NCBI GenBank assembly: GCA_013396915.1
Contig: VWZL01002573.1
Span: 1,279,109 to 1,343,108 of the forward strand
Origin: Stercorarius parasiticus
Lineage: Eukaryota; Chordata; Aves; Charadriiformes; Stercorariidae
Direction: 5' to 3'
DNA: 64,000 nt
Numbering within the stretch: position 1 is the first letter of the stretch; each line of letters begins with the position of its first letter. Shown here piece by piece: positions 25,423-38,256 of this stretch. The position numbers and the translations under genes are program-made. Below the pieces are notes generated by a model that made no database searches, was not told the DNA's origin, and was given only the letters and a program-made list of their open reading frames with translations.

Positions 25423-25587
25423 TCCTCTCCTCTCCTCTCCTCTCCNNNNNNNNNNNNNNNNNNNNNNNNNNNNNNNNNNNNNNNNNNNNNNNNNNNNNNN
25501 NNNNNNNNNNNNNNNNNNNNNNNNNNNNNNNNNNNNNNNNNNNNNNNNNNNTCCTCTCCTCTCCTCTCCTCTCCTCTCCTCTCCTCC
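25423..25587. repeat. (TCCTC)n pentanucleotide microsatellite with assembly gap
   Basis: Pure TCCTC units run from 25423 to 25445, then 106 N (25446-25551), then the same unit resumes in phase to about 25587. A weaker CT-rich tail continues to about 25635. The 154-codon and 89-codon frames that span the N are artefacts. The true repeat length is unknown, since the N length may be an estimate. Confidence 0.95.
25446..25551. other. assembly gap (106 N)
   Basis: Unsequenced bases inside the TCCTC repeat. Long polypurine/polypyrimidine tracts commonly break sequencing and assembly. Confidence 0.99.
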
Positions 25588-28500
25588 TTTCGTATTTATA
25601 TCTCTCTCAATTTCTTTCTCTCTCTTTCTTTGTCGCCACAACACTGGGAGAGGAGAGATATCAGGAAAAGATTCTGATTAAAGATCCATCATAAATTAAT
25701 GAATAAAAGTGCAATCTTAGCTCTTCATGCTTGAATGGAACATTTTAAAAAATCATGAAGTGAAGCATAAGAACACTAGAAAAGTTTGGATTGGGGTATA
25801 AAAATTATTTGGAAGACTGTGTGCTAATCAACAGCAAATGTAAGAATCAGGTTGATAGGGCAGTGAATGACTTGTATTTTTTATATTGGAGTTTTTCAAT
25901 CAGCATTTTCTGAACATGGTTTCTCATTATGATAATGATGATGGGATTAATTATCACCATGAGAACAAGTGATAACGGTACTTTGAACTGTATTTGTCAC
26001 CATATGACACAGACTATTACTTGTTTTTACATTGTCCAGGGCGTGTGTGCATTGGGAGGTGCTGACTTTCTCATTGAATGATGGGCTAGCTGGTGAGGAG
26101 ATGCCGAAAGAGGACTAACACTGACCAGCCAGGATGGCTGCCCTTTTGCAGAGTCATTAGCTGGTTGCACTAGGGTATCACCAGGAAAATCATTGAAATT
26201 AGTCCTTGGGATTAACATTCAGATACAGCAGATACTTTAAACATGACGCCTCAGTACAAATATGTGATTACCTTCTAAGAAATAACATTTTTGCATAAGT
26301 CAATTTTCCAAGGGCCATTTGCAAAACTATTACCAAATTAAGAAAGTTAATTTTAGCCCACGCTGGAGAGGGAACATAAACCAGAGGGGTGGGCAAAGCC
26401 AGGCAAGCGAATGTGGTGACAGCGAGCAAGTGCACTTACCCCTGGGAATAAACCCATGAGTCTCAGGCTGTTTCCCTGCTGCAGAATCAGTGCGGGGTGG
26501 CCGGCTAGAGCAGAAGGCACATTAAATACTGGTAATGTTGAGGTTTCCATCTGTCCTGCATCCAATTAATATTTTAGAGAAACGTTTAAACAGAAAGTGA
26601 AAATATATAGAGGCCACTACGAGTTATTGGGAATTAGAAATTCCTGATGTGATCCTGCTTTCACATGGGATATCCGGCTTTACAACCAAACTGTTCATAA
26701 ATCACAGCCATAACATATGGCTATTTCTGAGAAGAGTTAATTTCCAACTCTCCTGTACGTACCTGACAAAAAACCCCCCATCACTCGAAGTTTGTTCTGT
26801 GTACAGTTTTATCACATATCTACTGTTTGTGTGAATTCCAGAAACAATTTTTTGTCTAAGGACCTTATCAGGACAATTTGTTTTTCAAATGAATGGTTAC
26901 CCGTAAAGGAGAATGTGCTCCTGAACTTATTTCCTTGCAATTAAATTTATTCAAGGGATGTGTAGGCAGCTTCTAGTGCTATTTAGTATCTCTTACTATA
27001 CTAACTAATTAACGTATAACTGACATACACGTACTCAGCTTTCATAATGTTATCCTATTAATAGGCAATAACTACTTCAGTAAATCAAAATTAAATGCCT
27101 ACTTACGACAGTAAGTTTAGAACCCTCCTGCTTAGGGACTTTACATTGATTGATTCATTAAATATTGCATTGTCATATGAAGATCGGTGGAAAAAAAACC
27201 TTGTGAGCAGCTTTGCCTTGTTTTATATGTAAAGTTGTGCACCAGTGTTTCACTGAAGAAGTTAAAGCTCTACAAAAAATGTCTTGGGTATGTGGTGGGC
27301 ACTGCCCACATCAACCGTTGGCCAGGAACGTGCCTGACCACCGTCCGTAGGCAGGGTGGATTGTCCTCCAGATAGGGCTGGAGAGGGAAAGAGCAATATA
27401 TCGCTTCCTGAATTTATGAGCCCATTTTGCAGATAATTAATGCCCCTGCTGGAACGATCCAAAATCCTGCTGGTGATTTCATAAGAGGTACTGGAAGCTT
27501 GATTAGGGGTGAAGAAATAAAATGTCTCCAAAAGGTTGGAAGAAAAGACAGGCAGCTTTCTTTTGCAAAGGTAAATGCCTCTGGAGGAGAAATTTAAGTG
27601 CTTAATTCTCAGGATGATTCACAACGTCCTGCTTTTCCTGTGGACCTCCCAGTTAGTGATGTTGGAATGATAGGACAACCCTCAATTTTAGGTGACAGAT
27701 AAAAGTTCAATAGAAGAAGCAGTTTTCAAACTACTCCTTTTAGCGTAGTTAAAGCTTTCCATTCCAGCTATACTAGACAATTTTGGCTTCCTTCTTGATG
27801 CTTAATAAAAAATGTAGTTGTTATTTATGTTTAACAAATATGTAGTTTTCTAGTGCAATGAAATCACTCTCTAGAGAGATACGTACTCAGTACTGCATTA
27901 TTTCTTAGAATTACATTTCTCCCAAACTTCCAGATGTACAGTCAGCTTCACCACATAAGCATTACATTTGGTAACTATTCCAGTATTTCTTATGTGTTCC
28001 AGTTCACATTTTTGCCATTTTATACTCATTAAACTCTAGCAGACGTTGTACAGAGTGCTGATTACTAGATACCTTGAACAATGAAGGCCAAATTTACAGG
28101 GTGGTTAGTTCCTGGAGTTGTAGGTGGGTAAGTGAAGGAATCTGAGGGATTGGGAAGGCAGATGGTTAGTATAATATCTTAGTCCAGTAATATAAATGGT
28201 TTTTTGCAGAAAATGAGGAACAATTACAGTGACGGAGCTATAGTTCTTTACCTTTCAAATGTAACAAGTTAGAAAATCTTTAAATATTTTTATGGCTCTG
28301 GTTTCTAATGTTTCTTTGACTTGGCATTTATTTACAGTCTGCTTTCTATCTTTATTATTTTTGTCTGGTGTTGAAGGCTACTCATTGTGAAATAGAATAA
28401 AATCAGGGAAGTACAGTATGTAAATTGCATTTCAGGTCACGGTGAGCCTCTGCTTATGGTAAACTGTTACACAATAAAATGTGTTGGCCCTGAGCTTACT

Positions 28501-31500
28501 TCTACATGAGGAGTTTTTGGCTGTAAAAAAAGTGTTGCTAAGGACGAGAATCTAACACTATGATTACTTTTTTACTTTACTGTGAAACTCTATTTTTTTT
28601 GTCACTGCGTTAACCTGAAAAAGATAAAGATACATCTTCGTTTTCCTTTAAACTTTTTCCAATCATTCCTTTTTAACTCATTCCTATAATAGTCTGTTTT
28701 AAGCAACAACTCTGACAGCAAAACCTATGAGGGCTTTCAAATTCAATAACCAAGACTGGAAAGAAGGCATCCCTCATCTCAACTTTAGCTGAGTAACTGC
28801 AGATCCTTAACATTACCCTCTACACTGGAGGTCTTCAAAGTCATCAATCTGTTGGAAATATGCTGACAGCTCAGAGTGGTTCTGTAGTGTCGAAAATGTG
28901 CTGCGCTGCTCAAAGAGTGTAGCGTTCTTAGATCACTTTGAAAGAGATGACTTATGAGGCAAAAGGTTGAGCTTTCTGTTTCTGCAGCACCTTACGCGTG
29001 CGCGTTTGGTGGCGCTTGCGGGCACGGTCCCAAAGTGCCACGTGCAGGAGACCCGCGCTCTGGTGGAGACGGCACGATTCTGGCCCATCTCGCCAAGGTC
29101 AAGAAATGGTAGATGGGAGGATGAGAGTGCAAGTGCACTGGTCACCAGTAGAAAAATGGAAATAATTTTTAGGAATTTGTAGAATATAAACCTAGCTCCA
29201 AACCTGTCCATCCTCTTTCTGATCCTCCTACACCCTCAGGAACACTTTCAGCGTTGTTATTTTCCTGGTGGGGAAATTTTTTGAGATGGTTTCAACAATT
29301 GCTATGTGGATTGTCTCACAGTGGCCAGAACTGAGCTGTGTCGCTTCAGTGTTACCATTTCCCTGCCAGATGTGCCTTTCCCTTCCTCCAGAGCTGGTTT
29401 TTGCTAAACTCCCAGGGCATTTGTGGAACTACAGGGATTTCTTTGGAATAAGAAGTTTCCATATTTTTCAGTTGGAACAGTCTCTTTTTCGTTGTTTTGC
29501 TAAAATAGTTTTTAGCAATGCTAATAATTACAATAACTTCCTCATATAATATCACTATTTTTAGCTACGCCAAAGGAAGTTGTGTACAGGTGCTCACAGC
29601 AGAGAGATTATATGAATATATTGTGATTGTTGATCTTCATATGCTGGTGAATTAAAAAAGTAGCAGGATGTTTATATATCTCTTATTCCTTTGTTTCTCT
29701 AGCATATGGTGTTGGTCTTTTCAAGGTAATAGGAAAAGGTGTTTCACTCAGAGCTTATTCCTTTTCATATAGCAAAGTATTTAATTTAAGTTCCCCTCCT
29801 AGAGGAATCTGCTAATGATTCTTATTAGTGCACCCTGCTACAAAAAAATCAGTTATGTATACACAAAAGATTTTTCTGTTTGTTTGTTACACAATAATCA
29901 CTGCTTTTTTCTGTGGTAGGTTTCAAACCAAGGTGCCAGTTGTTTTGCCATTAATAGTGAAAGACCTCTAGGAACTTATTCCCAGTGCGAGATACTTTCT
30001 TTTTCTTATACACGTGTTTGTGTGTATTTAGGTAAAGACAATATTGCCTCTTCTTCAAAGATTATTTGCTGTAATAGGGAATAGACTCATAGCTTTTTCA
30101 TCATATAAAGTCTGTGACACTTGGTATTCCTTACACGGGAAAGGCCACACATCTTCTAGGAGGAACATCCTTTGGTGGCCTCCTGCCAGAGATGGAGCTC
30201 GTGGCAACAGAAAGAACTGACTTGCGTGAAATTCAGTCCGTGATTCCTCCAGGTAAATGCGGTTGTCAGCTTTATAAATCAATCCCATGTCAAAATTGAT
30301 TGCTTGGTTGAAGTGGAGTTAGGTGAAACGGGGCTTCTATCCCGCAGTAGTGTTTTGGCTGAAGGAGATATGTTTCTGCCTAAAGTTCACCTCTTCTCTG
30401 TGCCATGGTAGAGGGCCACACACTGAGGATTTTGCATGAGAAATGCTGGGAGATATTAGAGGGAAGGTGCTACAGAGCTGTTTTCCTAAGCAGAAAGCAG
30501 ATGAGCTGTGTTAGCTGCTCCTGACCTCTGACTAAAGGCAAAATCCTCATGACCAAAGCAGGAACCAGAGCCACAGTTCCAGCTCTTGAGAGACTAAGGA
30601 CTCGTAAGAGCATCTCAGGGGCCCAGAGCTACGATCCATTGACATTGCCACCCAACTGTGTAGAAACTGGCACGGTAAGGAGATATTCGCATGGAGAATT
30701 ATTACGGCTGTGTTGGGAAAAGGGCTAAAGAGATGCTGATGAAACTACCATGAAGGGACTTTTGCTTTCATTCACCAAGCTACGCTTCTGACGGGTTCCT
30801 TTTCTCCTAACAGAGTTTTCTTTGCTGTGTTCGTAGTCTCAGTGCGTGTTTCCTTTTTTGCATGTTGCATATTAATGTCCTGCAAGTTCCCCAGGGAATG
30901 TGTTGGTTCTGGATAAGACTTTAAGATTAGTTTCCAGAGGAACCTCTGGCTATTTGAGCCTGCTTCTTTCTCCCGTCAGCATCGCCCGACACAGGCGTTG
31001 TGCACATAGTTGGCGGCTGGTCTTCGTTAATTTCACCTTCATTACATCTCTTCGGATTATTTGCATGTGAATTTTTAGTTCTCAAAATGTCACCAGCTAA
31101 TTGTCAGTTTGAAAGGAATGTTGAGCTTCTTCATAAAAGTGATGGTAAACAGGATGGCAATGTTCTTTTCATGTGAAAATTCAAAGATATATTAGGACTT
31201 GGCATAAAAATGCCCGTAGAAGGCAAGACGACGATTCAACATGCAAATTTAAGGTTGTTCCCTTCTGAATATTACACTCGTTATATTGATGTTCACTGTA
31301 GTACACGATCACCTGCTCCTTTTCCATCAACATAATATAATGGTATTCACACGTCATTGTAGCTTGAAAAAACAATGGTTTCTTCTGTACTTTAAAAAAA
31401 ACACAGGGAGGGAGAAAGTGACGCAGATTAATCATTATCAGTCTCAAAGTGTACCATTTAGTCCTGGAACTGATTAATGTTTCCCTTGCAAATATTTGAA

Positions 31501-34079
31501 GGGGATGCATTCTGATGTTTCTCACGTTAAAGAATAAAGCGTGGCATCTAAAGCCGTGTCAGTCAGTCAGAAACCCAAGCAGCATCAACACTTAGTGGAA
31601 ATTGGGTCTTTAAACCCCTTCAACTACATTTGAGTCTTCTGCTTGATAAATTCCATTACATACCAATAATTTCTACTGAACAGGGATACTTTTTAGATTC
31701 AATACTTAGACTTTCCTTTTCTTTCCTTTTTTTTTTTTCCTTCTTCTCCTTTGATGTCTTTGTCTTTAGTTTGTCTTTGGTCATCAAATGTCATTTTATT
31801 TCAAGTTGCCTTATACCAGTGCCCTCCTCCAGCAAACCCACATATGCATTTTGGGCCAAATTCTGACTGCCTTAGGTTTAAAGTCAGTTAGATTTCCTAT
31901 GCGTAAGACAAGTATGATTTTATGTCCTCTGCATAAGGTCATATGGACGATGAGTGGTTCTGATATGTTAATGCTATTCTCCAGATCAGTGGATCTTCTC
32001 CACCAGAAGCTACAATGTGTAAGTGACACACTTGCACCGCAGGAATGCTGGTTCTGACCCCAAGTCTCCAGTATATTAGTTGCTTTGCTGCAATACCTTT
32101 GGGCAAAGCCATTCAACCGTATCGCAAACAACTTGCTTTAAGACTGGAGCACATACTGTTTACTGTATAATCCTCCCTAATGCTCTCTTTTTTTTTTTCT
32201 TGAGAAAAGATTAAAGAACAGAATTACATTGGAACTGGTGGAGGCATGATCCATGCCCCCTTGATTATATGGAAACATTAAAATATCATCAGCATGTTAA
32301 TTTTATCAACTGAACTGTATGAGATTTATTCATATCTCTTATCTATTACATTAGTCTGGAAATACAATTTATTCTGATGGTGGGAATGTCAGACAGAGAG
32401 ACCAAAAACATCTGGACTTCTTAATATGAAACAAATTTTCTAGGATGCATATTGCCACTTTAAAATTAATTCTGCTAATAAAGAGGCAGAAATTTCATAG
32501 CCTATTGATCTTTCAAAATAGGGCCCCGGCTCTTTATTGGGGTAAAAGAGGTAGATCCTAGGAAGATTCCTTTAAGGATTTGTAGTTGACATATCTTCCG
32601 GTACGTATTTGAATATCAAATACAATAGATTATTTTAGCATCCCGATATAAAACACAAAACAGCAGACAAAACCCAGCCATCGCAAACTACAGCATTCAT
32701 AAAAATCAATGAAAATTCTAGAAAAACAACGTATCTTAAACATTTCCCAGGTCTGAATTGGTGGGTTTTCTTTCTAAACATGTAAAATCAATATTAATTA
32801 AAACCAACCATAAAATGAAATCCTAGCCCATTGAAAGGCAGTTTTCATTTAAAAAATATATTGTATTACAGAGGCTAGATTATCACACAACCTTTTCAGT
32901 CATGGAGGAGCGTGAGTAACGTTTCTCCTCTGATTACATGATATTTGGGGGTACTTGTGCTGGGGGGGCGCATGGAAGCAAAAGACATACCTGCAGCTCT
33001 GTGCCCGCCCGGCATGCTCCCATTCCCATTTTACTTGGAGGAAAAAGCAGGGCAGTGATTCTCTAATTCAAAATATCCCTTTCAGCCTGCTCCGGGATGG
33101 CTGCATTTATACGCGGCTTCCCCTGGAAGTTGCAGGCTCACCCCTAGCAATAACTTGATAATTGTTCTGGGAAGAGGCTCAGCACAGCTATCTTACGCAC
33201 AAGTAAACAGGCATCTATAAGATTAAGAATTATATGCCGGGGCTTTGACACAACCATCAGTTATGCCAGATGCAAATAATTTATTCTTTGTAAGTTCAAA
33301 TATACAGTCTTGTTTGGATGGCTTAAATTTATACTGGCACCAAAATACAGCGAGGGAGATTATTTAAGTGTGGTGTTGAAACCACAGATACGCGTCTCAG
33401 ATAACCCAAAAAATGGAAGAAAAACGTTAGTTGTATTTTCTGAGAGTAAGTCATCACTGTTATGTAATAACAGGTGATGTAATAACTTATCAGATGTTGG
33501 GAGATGTCTCCTCCTTGACATGCAACATCGCCAGGCGTTTTCAGGTGCCATTGCTATCACTGTGATAACTCCTGATAGCAAAGGGATTGCTTCTCCTCTG
33601 GCCTTGTTCAAAAGACAAAGCAAGTCAACAGACAGGCACGCCTTTCTTCTTCTGTTTTGACCTTACTAATTTCATTTGTGGGTTTTGGTAGCTCTTCCAT
33701 CAGAGCTTTCGGATATCGAGGATCACAAATCAAAGCAGCATTTACTTTTGAAACGCAAAATATTCAGTTTAGGTTTTTCCAAAGAGAAGCAAAGCACACA
33801 GAGAAAGAGCAGGAGAGAAATCATGGCAGTTGCTATTGCAGAGCTGCGATTTTGACAAGACGAAGCTGGGTGGGATGCTCAGTTTGCTCGGGATGCAAAG
33901 AGGTTGCTCGGATGTTGCCTTAGCTTTGCAAAACAGGAGAACATATAGATTGCGTTCAGCGAAGATGTATGGAACCACTTAACTCTGCGCACAGTGAGTC
34001 GTCCAGCATGTAAAGTTAAACGTATCTTCAAGATAAAGGCCTCCAGCTTTAACTAGTACCTTAAACATTTAGTTTGTGT
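25588..34079. other. long non-coding stretch, no gene recognised
   Basis: Unique AT-rich DNA with short open frames (up to 114 codons on the minus strand at 31.2-31.5 kb), none recognised. Points of note: a GATA/TAAT-rich patch near 25930-25980, a small CpG cluster at 28993-29095, and a T-rich tract at about 31713-31745. No CR1 copy or RNA gene was seen. Confidence 0.5.
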
Positions 34080-35330
34080 TTGGTGAGACTGTCAAATAAT
34101 TTGTTCCCGTGCCATCAGCTGAAAATTCTGCTCATTTTATAGGAGTTCAGCTTACACGGATTTACTGGACAACAAAATAAGTGAAATTTAAGACACACAT
34201 CTTAAGCCGAGTTCATAACGGCCCACATTTCCAATAACAAAACTAGCAGTGACAGTGATATATGGCTTTTTTTATGAGACCTGATAACTGATGGATATGT
34301 GATCTTATAAATGCTTAGACAAACTAATGCACATAATTATATTTTCCATTTGAAGTCTATTGCTAGGCATTCTAATACAATATCATTAGTCGAAATGGCC
34401 ACAATGATACAGCTTGGGCAGTTTGTCACAGTAATTACGGGGTGATTATTTTTGACTGGAATAAAGATTTCAGTTTTAGTATGGTAGAAAGCATAATCAC
34501 AAATTAGAAACAGTCTCAGAATAAAAAAATATCAGGGAGAGGGGACTTTAAATATGGATTATAGTGCAATTCTAAAACAATTTCTTTAAAAAAGTGCACT
34601 CATTTGGCTGAATGTGTGACTTTATACCAAGTTCCTGCCCAAAAGGATGACACTTACCTAATTAACAGTTCCAGTGTGTAAGGTTTTTATAAAAGGGAAA
34701 ATCCGGGCATCGTAAGGAAGGCTTGTCTTATAATTTACATAACTGCTAAAATAGGCTTTCTTTTTTCAATCGACAAAAAAATAGATCATTTGTCTTCACC
34801 GTTTTCAGGATGGTTGATTAAAGTAGACAGTGTCCTAACATCTGTATTGAAAACTATATTAATCAATTGATTAATCACGAGGCATTAATCAAAATCTTCC
34901 TTAAGTGTTTTAGTTTTGGAGCAGCTCTTAGTATTTTCTATCAGATTCCTTTTAAGGTGTCCATTATAAAGATTAAATTTGGGTGGTAAATATTGAGGGG
35001 TTGAAGCACATGTGGCTTTCCGCTTGAAGGTCACAGCCATTGCTCATTAGTGTTACTTTTAATGGGATAAGAAGCAAAAGTTTTTAATATGTGACTACAT
35101 CAATTAATCAAATACACATTTGATTTCCTTTCCAGTAAGCAGTCCATATTTTCAGCATGTGCAAAGAAATTTCTAGTGATCTAAACTCTTGGGTACTTCA
35201 AGCTATGCTGAAGAATATTCCATGTATTAAAGTAACTTAAATTCTACATGCGGATATAATGAACTGATGCGCTGACTATAATACAGTAAATTATTCTCTG
35301 CCGTTTTTACATATTCTGCTTTACAAAACT
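34080..35330. promoter_or_regulatory. possible conserved non-coding block with homeodomain palindrome
   Basis: About 1.2 kb without repeats or long homopolymers, rich in TAAT and ATTA cores. It contains a perfect 16-bp palindrome, TTAATCAATTGATTAA, at 34859-34874, with another ttaatca at 34885-34891 and catcaattaatcaaa near 35098. Paired TTAATCA half-sites suit homeodomain dimers (PBX/HNF1-like classes). The block resembles clustered enhancers in the gene deserts of developmental regulators. Conservation and target gene cannot be determined from this window. Confidence 0.33.
34859..34874. promoter_or_regulatory. perfect 16-bp palindrome TTAATCAATTGATTAA
   Basis: The sequence equals its own reverse complement over all 16 bases. 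It holds two ATTA/TAAT cores in opposite orientation, consistent with cooperative homeodomain binding. A palindrome of this length in AT-rich DNA can arise by chance, so function is inferred. Confidence 0.4.
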
Positions 35331-36014
35331 CCATTTAAAGTTATCCTGGTAAGTTTTCATTGAGGCTATATTTAAATAATCCCATTTTTCCCACACGACG
35401 AGTGTAAAACTTCAGACTGCTGGCACAAAGTGGTTTAGAAGGACAGAAGTGATTTTGAGTAGTTGATTCAAGTGAACCATGGAGGGACCTATGCAACGAA
35501 GCCGATCATCTGAGACTTTCACTCTGTTTGGTTTTGCTCATACCTATTTGTTTTTCCAGTCTCAAACATTAAATACCGCTACTCCAGTAGATGTATTTTG
35601 TGAAGCATCTATTAGAGTACAAAAGAAAACCACAGATTACACATCTCGTCATGTACATAAGAATGCTTTTTCGTCTTGCAACCCCTCTGTAAGTGATTCT
35701 GTAAGAAAGATTTACTGAATCCTCATTGTGGCTGCTCTTATGACAGACTAGAAATACCTACATTTCTACGGAATGCTTTTTCCACGGGGTGGNTTGGCAA
35801 AAGTTTAAAGAAACAAGAAATCAAAGCACAGCAAATTAAATCCTGTGGCCGCTTCCCCGTGCCTGAAGAAGCTGCCTTAAAAAAAAATATTCAAACACTC
35901 TTCTAGGTAGTCCTGTTTTTGTTTCTGCCCGCAGATTACCAACTACTAATTTTATAGTGCTCCTAACCGTTCATTTTCAAAGCTGATGGATTCAAGTTGA
36001 ACGAAGTACAGACA
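35331..36014. other. unique non-coding DNA with one ambiguous base
   Basis: No gene recognised. A single N lies at 35793 within ccacggggtggnttggc. Confidence 0.55.
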
Positions 36015-36275
36015 GAGGTCTATTAAATCAACAGCTCTTTATTTACATGAACGAGAGAGAGACTCCTGGGACCGGGCAGCCCCGGGAGCCCCTTTGTGTC
36101 GGTGACTCTGGCGGGAGACCCTGCGTGGCCTTGAATTTGGGTCTGCAGGGACGGTGGCAGGCGGAGGGTCCCCTCTGGAAGCCCGTCCCGACGCGGGGAT
36201 GGGGCATCAGCAAGAGGAGCGGGACTGGGAACCGGCTTTCACCCTCTGCCTGCAGGCAGGGCATTTAAAGCAGCC
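36015..36275 (-). other. GC-rich island with minus-strand poly(A) signal
   Basis: An abrupt GC-rich, CpG-containing block in AT-rich DNA. Read on the minus strand, a ctgctttaaatgccctgcc segment (near 36250-36268) leads into about 200 bases of GC-rich sequence, then an AATAAA at 36043-36038, then a TG-rich stretch (gacctctgtctgtact), the arrangement of a cleavage and polyadenylation site. Two explanations fit. It could be a solo long terminal repeat fragment from an old endogenous retrovirus (TATA-like tttaaat, then AATAAA, about 300 bases). Alternatively it could be the terminal exon of a minus-strand transcript, with an acceptor-like gccctgcctgcag upstream. Open frames of 73 codons exist on both strands, as GC-rich DNA allows. 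No coding family, target-site duplication or terminal TG..CA pair was confirmed. Confidence 0.35.
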
Positions 36276-37231
36276 CTTCGAATCAGATTAAGGAAGCCAA
36301 TCGCTACTGATTTGCACTACCTACTGATTACGTTATAATTCTTAAAAGCTGCTTTGACGTGTGTTTACCGGTTTCTACACACAGCAGTAGAGTTATTACG
36401 TATTTAAAGCCATTAAAATGCACGGGGAATTTTGTACGCCTTCAAAAATGATACCGGACTGCTTGTCATATAATTACGTGAAAAAGAAACATGTGTCTTA
36501 AAGTCTTGAAATAATCAACAATACATATTTGGAAATAAAATAAAACCTGCGTTGTTCTTCCACAGCTGAGTTCTGTTTTCATTTTGCTATTGATGGTGAA
36601 GGTTGGTTGCCTTCAGCAGGAAAGGAAATGCAATCTGCATAATTCCCATTAGTTCTTCATCGCGCAAATATATACTGATAATAATTCTGTAGTGGGTTAG
36701 TTTGTGGCTAATCATCTTTATACTTAGCAGCAGGTGCTGTGGCAGCATCGGGAAAAGTATCATGCGTTTTAGAAATTACTGCTGTACAATTTATCTATAA
36801 TGCACCTTTCTATTTAATAAAATTATGTTCAACAGTTCATCAGTTCAGCTCATGGAGAACACTACTGTGAAACTGGCGTGTAGGCTTTATCACCATTTTA
36901 TTACCAAATGCCACTGGATTTGTTTGTTTTTTTGGGGTTTTTTTTGGGTTCTTTTTTGTAAATGGAAACATGGTCTAGAGAAAGGGGCCCTTGAAATATG
37001 TGAATAGAGTCAGTAGCACCTACAGGCTGTTCTGCATTTTAGATTACAAAGAAAATATAAATGAAACATTTTCAGACCGTTCTGAGTATATGCATGGGAA
37101 ATAAATTTGTCATTTAAAACCAATATAGTTTGCTTAGGAAAAAATGAGGAGGTGAATATAGGCTTATAGGGAAACGAACCTGATCACTCAACTGCTGTTG
37201 CTTGGAAGAATTTTGGAATTTTTCTCTTCCA
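36276..37231. other. unique non-coding DNA
   Basis: AT-rich with no repeat recognised. A T/G-rich stretch lies at about 36918-36958. Confidence 0.5.
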
Positions 37232-37296
37232 AATAGAATAAAACAGAATATTTTTTTCAGTTGGAAGGGACCTACAATGATCATCTATTCCAAAAG
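37232..37296 (-). mobile_element. short CR1 3' fragment, minus sense
   Basis: The plus strand reads aatagaataaaacagaata, then a T-run, then cagttggaagggacctacaa, then tgatcatctattccaa. This matches the 3' terminus of an avian CR1 subfamily whose tail is an AATAG-type repeat and whose 3' region reads 'ttggaagggacctacaacgatcatctagtccaa'. Similarity ends soon after, leaving only about 65 bases, an extreme 5' truncation. Confidence 0.8.
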
Positions 37297-38256
37297 CTAG
37301 TGGAGAGGTTTAATGAAGCCACAGAGCTTGTATATGATTTTTTTTTTTTTTCCCCCCAACGTGTTCCTATAGTGCCTGCCATAACCACTCTGGAAAAAAC
37401 AATCTTGAACCACTGCCGTGCTACTGAAACTTCTGACGTTGCCTGAATTATGACTAACGCCTTTCCTGCTAACATAAACGCTGCCTTCACTTCAGCCCAG
37501 CTTTCTTCCCCAAGAAGACGGTAAGAGACAAATTAAACTTAACCTAAGCATCAGCATATATGACAAAAGGAAAAAATACGAAAGAAAAAAAAAATCGAGA
37601 AGTGAATGGGAAGGCATGGATAAAAACCTTAAAGACATAAGCAAAGATAAATACACAACAAAATTGAAATAACAAAAGAAAATGTTGAATGATTTTGAGT
37701 AGTGGGTGACAAAGTGTTGTCTAGAGCTGAATAGGGATGAAGAATATGAAGAAAGAAAAGATAAAAGAAGGTTAGTAAAAGGTTTCAAAAAAAAAGGAAG
37801 GAAGACAAAAGTAATGGACATAGTATGAGTTTTAAATAATTTTAAGAAAAGCTATCAGCGAAATATTTTTGTAACTCTCATTATAAAAACTATTTAGCCC
37901 TTTTGCACCCATATGCAAGAAGATGTTCAAAGTCTGCATAAAGCATGCAGCCTTCAAAACTGAGTACCCGGAGTTAAATGGTTCCATTTTTATTCATGAA
38001 AGTTGGACAAATGCAGTTGTATTCAGAAGAATTTGCCAAAAAACCTGAACAGGTTAGAAAAATCTCAGTGAAAATTGCTTGGTTTTAATCATTCCAAGTA
38101 GAAAATTGCAATTGTAATTAAAATATTGTTTACCAAAATTTAAAAACTCTAATGCAAAAGTAGATAAAAATGAAATTGTATTTTTTTTTAAAGAGTTTTT
38201 TTGGATAAGACAAAAATTTTACAGGAAAGCAATGTTCTTTGATGTGTTCTAGATAT
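37297..38256. other. non-coding, purine-rich stretch
   Basis: A T15/C6 tract at about 37338-37357 is followed by an acceptor-like gtgttcctatag ending at 37372. A donor-like acg|gtaagag follows 148 bases later (37521), but all three frames are stopped between them. The plus strand is strongly A/G-biased over about 37540-37810, which explains the 109-codon minus-strand frame there. Confidence 0.45.

Noticed and set aside
25230..25694. 154-codon frame spanning the assembly gap
   Set aside because: The frame counts N as coding and runs through a TCCTC repeat. An artefact.
26440..26504. 65-base minus-strand segment between an acceptor-like ttctgctctag and a donor-like gg|gtaagtgc, open in one frame
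   Set aside because: Too short and too weakly supported for a feature; such pairs are expected by chance in 64 kb.
37492..37821. 109-codon minus-strand frame rich in Ser, Phe and Leu
   Set aside because: The plus strand here is purine-biased low-complexity DNA, which removes stops on the minus strand. No coding signal.
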